Source: Bryobacterales bacterium | GTDB taxonomy: Bacteria; Acidobacteriota; Terriglobia; Bryobacterales; Bryobacteraceae | Length of the DNA stretch: 8,239 nt | Reading direction: 5' to 3' | NCBI GenBank assembly: GCA_020853155.1 | Contig: JADYZL010000260.1 | Coordinates: 1-8,239, forward strand | Shown: positions 7,485 through 8,239 of the stretch, one piece after another | Layout: every line of letters begins with the position of its first letter | Numbering within the stretch: the stretch's first letter is position 1 | Made by a program: the position numbers and the translations under genes | The notes under the pieces: generated by a model | Seen by the model: only the letters and a program-made list of their open reading frames with translations | Told to the model about the DNA's origin: nothing | Databases searched by the model: none

Positions 7485-8239
7485 TTACACGAGTTGCTTC
7501 TCACGCGGCGACAGGCCGTTGCGCTTGTACCAGGCTTCCGGATCCGCAAGCAGCGCTTCCACCATCTTCGGCAGCGTGGCGCGAAGGGTATGCTTCGGCT
7601 CCCACCCCAGCATCTGGCGCGCCCGGCTGATGTTGAGAGCGTAGTGGTCACTCGCGCGATCGATCATCCAGGGCTTGATGAACGGGTCTTCGCCCGGAAC
7701 CTGGTTCTCAATCCACGCACCGGCCTTTGCGATGGGCGCGGGAATCGAATAGGTTTCCCAGCGCTCGCCATGAATCAAGCGCCCTAGCGTGTGCTGGATC
7801 TCGTCGTAGCTCAGCACCTCCGGCTCGCCGATGAGGATGGGCACAACCGGCGGCAATGTGGCTCTCCGGTCCACGGTACGCTCGATCGCGTCAATCAGAT
7901 CGTCACGGTGGACGAATGCCTGCCCATGCGCCGTCTCGCCGGAGTAGAAGTGGCTGTTCAACTGCCGCTCATAGATTCGCTGCATCTGATGCGCGATGGG
8001 AATGGAGTTGCAATCGTCGTTGTAGACCCCGGCGATCCGCAGGAAAACCGCGGGGATGGAGCCGCGTTCTTCGCGGATGACCTGCTCCGTCTTCACCTTC
8101 GATTCCGGGTAGGGCCACGTGGGTTCGAGCGGCCAGTCTTCATCGATAAACTCGCCGGGCTCCGCGGGCTTGTGAACGAGCATGGTGCTCGAAAAGATGA
8201 ACTGCTCCACCTTGAAGCGCCCATCGTTCAAACCGCGAA
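7485..8239 (-). CDS. Extended SDR, NAD-dependent epimerase/dehydratase-like (partial, N-terminus off the right edge)
   Basis: The last 250 residues are visible and the reading frame continues open through the right edge. Counting from the first complete codon at 8237, FSSTM places the catalytic Ser/Thr region at about 16-18 and YPESK (43-47) supplies the SDR YxxxK pair. FVHRDDLIDAIERTV lies in the typical mid-C-terminal position of nucleotide-sugar epimerases. The missing part should hold the Rossmann GxxGxxG nucleotide-binding motif, roughly the first 80-100 residues. A TTG at 8231 could be mistaken for a start, but it would delete the cofactor domain, so the true start is outside the window. 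The gene converges on the kinase fusion with a 36-bp gap and no convincing terminator. A role in converting a nucleotide-sugar is plausible from family and neighbours, but many extended SDRs act on other substrates. Confidence 0.85.
   Translation of the reverse strand, partial: RGLNDGRFKVEQFIFSSTMLVHKPAEPGEFIDEDWPLEPTWPYPESKVKTEQVIREERGSIPAVFLRIAGVYNDDCNSIPIAHQMQRIYERQLNSHFYSGETAHGQAFVHRDDLIDAIERTVDRRATLPPVVPILIGEPEVLSYDEIQHTLGRLIHGERWETYSIPAPIAKAGAWIENQVPGEDPFIKPWMIDRASDHYALNISRARQMLGWEPKHTLRATLPKMVEALLADPEAWYKRNGLSPREKQLV

Noticed and set aside
8229..8231. TTG as the start codon of the SDR gene
   Set aside because: Starting here would remove the Rossmann cofactor-binding segment that every extended SDR needs, and the frame is open to the window edge.

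Overview
The window is GC-rich, densely coding bacterial DNA. Codon use strongly favours G/C at third positions. Intergenic gaps are short and there are no RNA genes, insertion sequences or CRISPR arrays that I can see. The protein families present (a signal-peptide gluzincin with TPRs, a polytopic membrane protein with a TPR tail, a large sugar-kinase/pyrophosphorylase fusion, an extended SDR) would fit an acidobacterial or similar soil-type genome. That assignment is inference from general resemblance, not from a marker gene.

Layout. The minus strand from the left edge to 3013 carries two genes read right to left: a polytopic membrane protein with five C-terminal TPRs that resembles the TMTC/PMT-like group (1112-3013), then, 78 bp downstream, a secreted or membrane-anchored HExxH metallopeptidase-like protein (1-1033, cut by the window edge). 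A 216-bp divergent intergenic region (3014-3229) separates these from a plus-strand pair. The pair is a GalU-like nucleotidyltransferase with an altered nucleotide-binding signature (3230-4096) and, overlapping its stop codon by 8 nt, a 1119-residue protein (4089-7448) that joins an N-terminal fucokinase-like GHMP kinase to a C-terminal UDPGP-type pyrophosphorylase. A convergent minus-strand extended SDR / NAD-dependent epimerase-like gene (7485-8239) begins outside the right edge.

How they may work together. The plus-strand pair looks like a module that activates a free sugar: kinase to sugar-1-phosphate, then pyrophosphorylase to nucleotide-sugar, with a second, structurally unrelated nucleotidyltransferase translated just before it. 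The sugar and nucleotide cannot be read from sequence. The divergent TMTC/PMT-like membrane protein could be a glycosyltransferase, and the epimerase could act on a nucleotide-sugar, but both links rest only on proximity.

The most notable items are the kinase-first, UDPGP-second fusion (opposite domain order and different pyrophosphorylase family from the known Bacteroides/plant fucokinase-GDP-fucose pyrophosphorylase), the degenerate glycine-rich loop in its kinase half, the non-canonical signature of the GalU-like partner, and an 18-bp tandem duplication that copies the start/stop overlap between the two genes.
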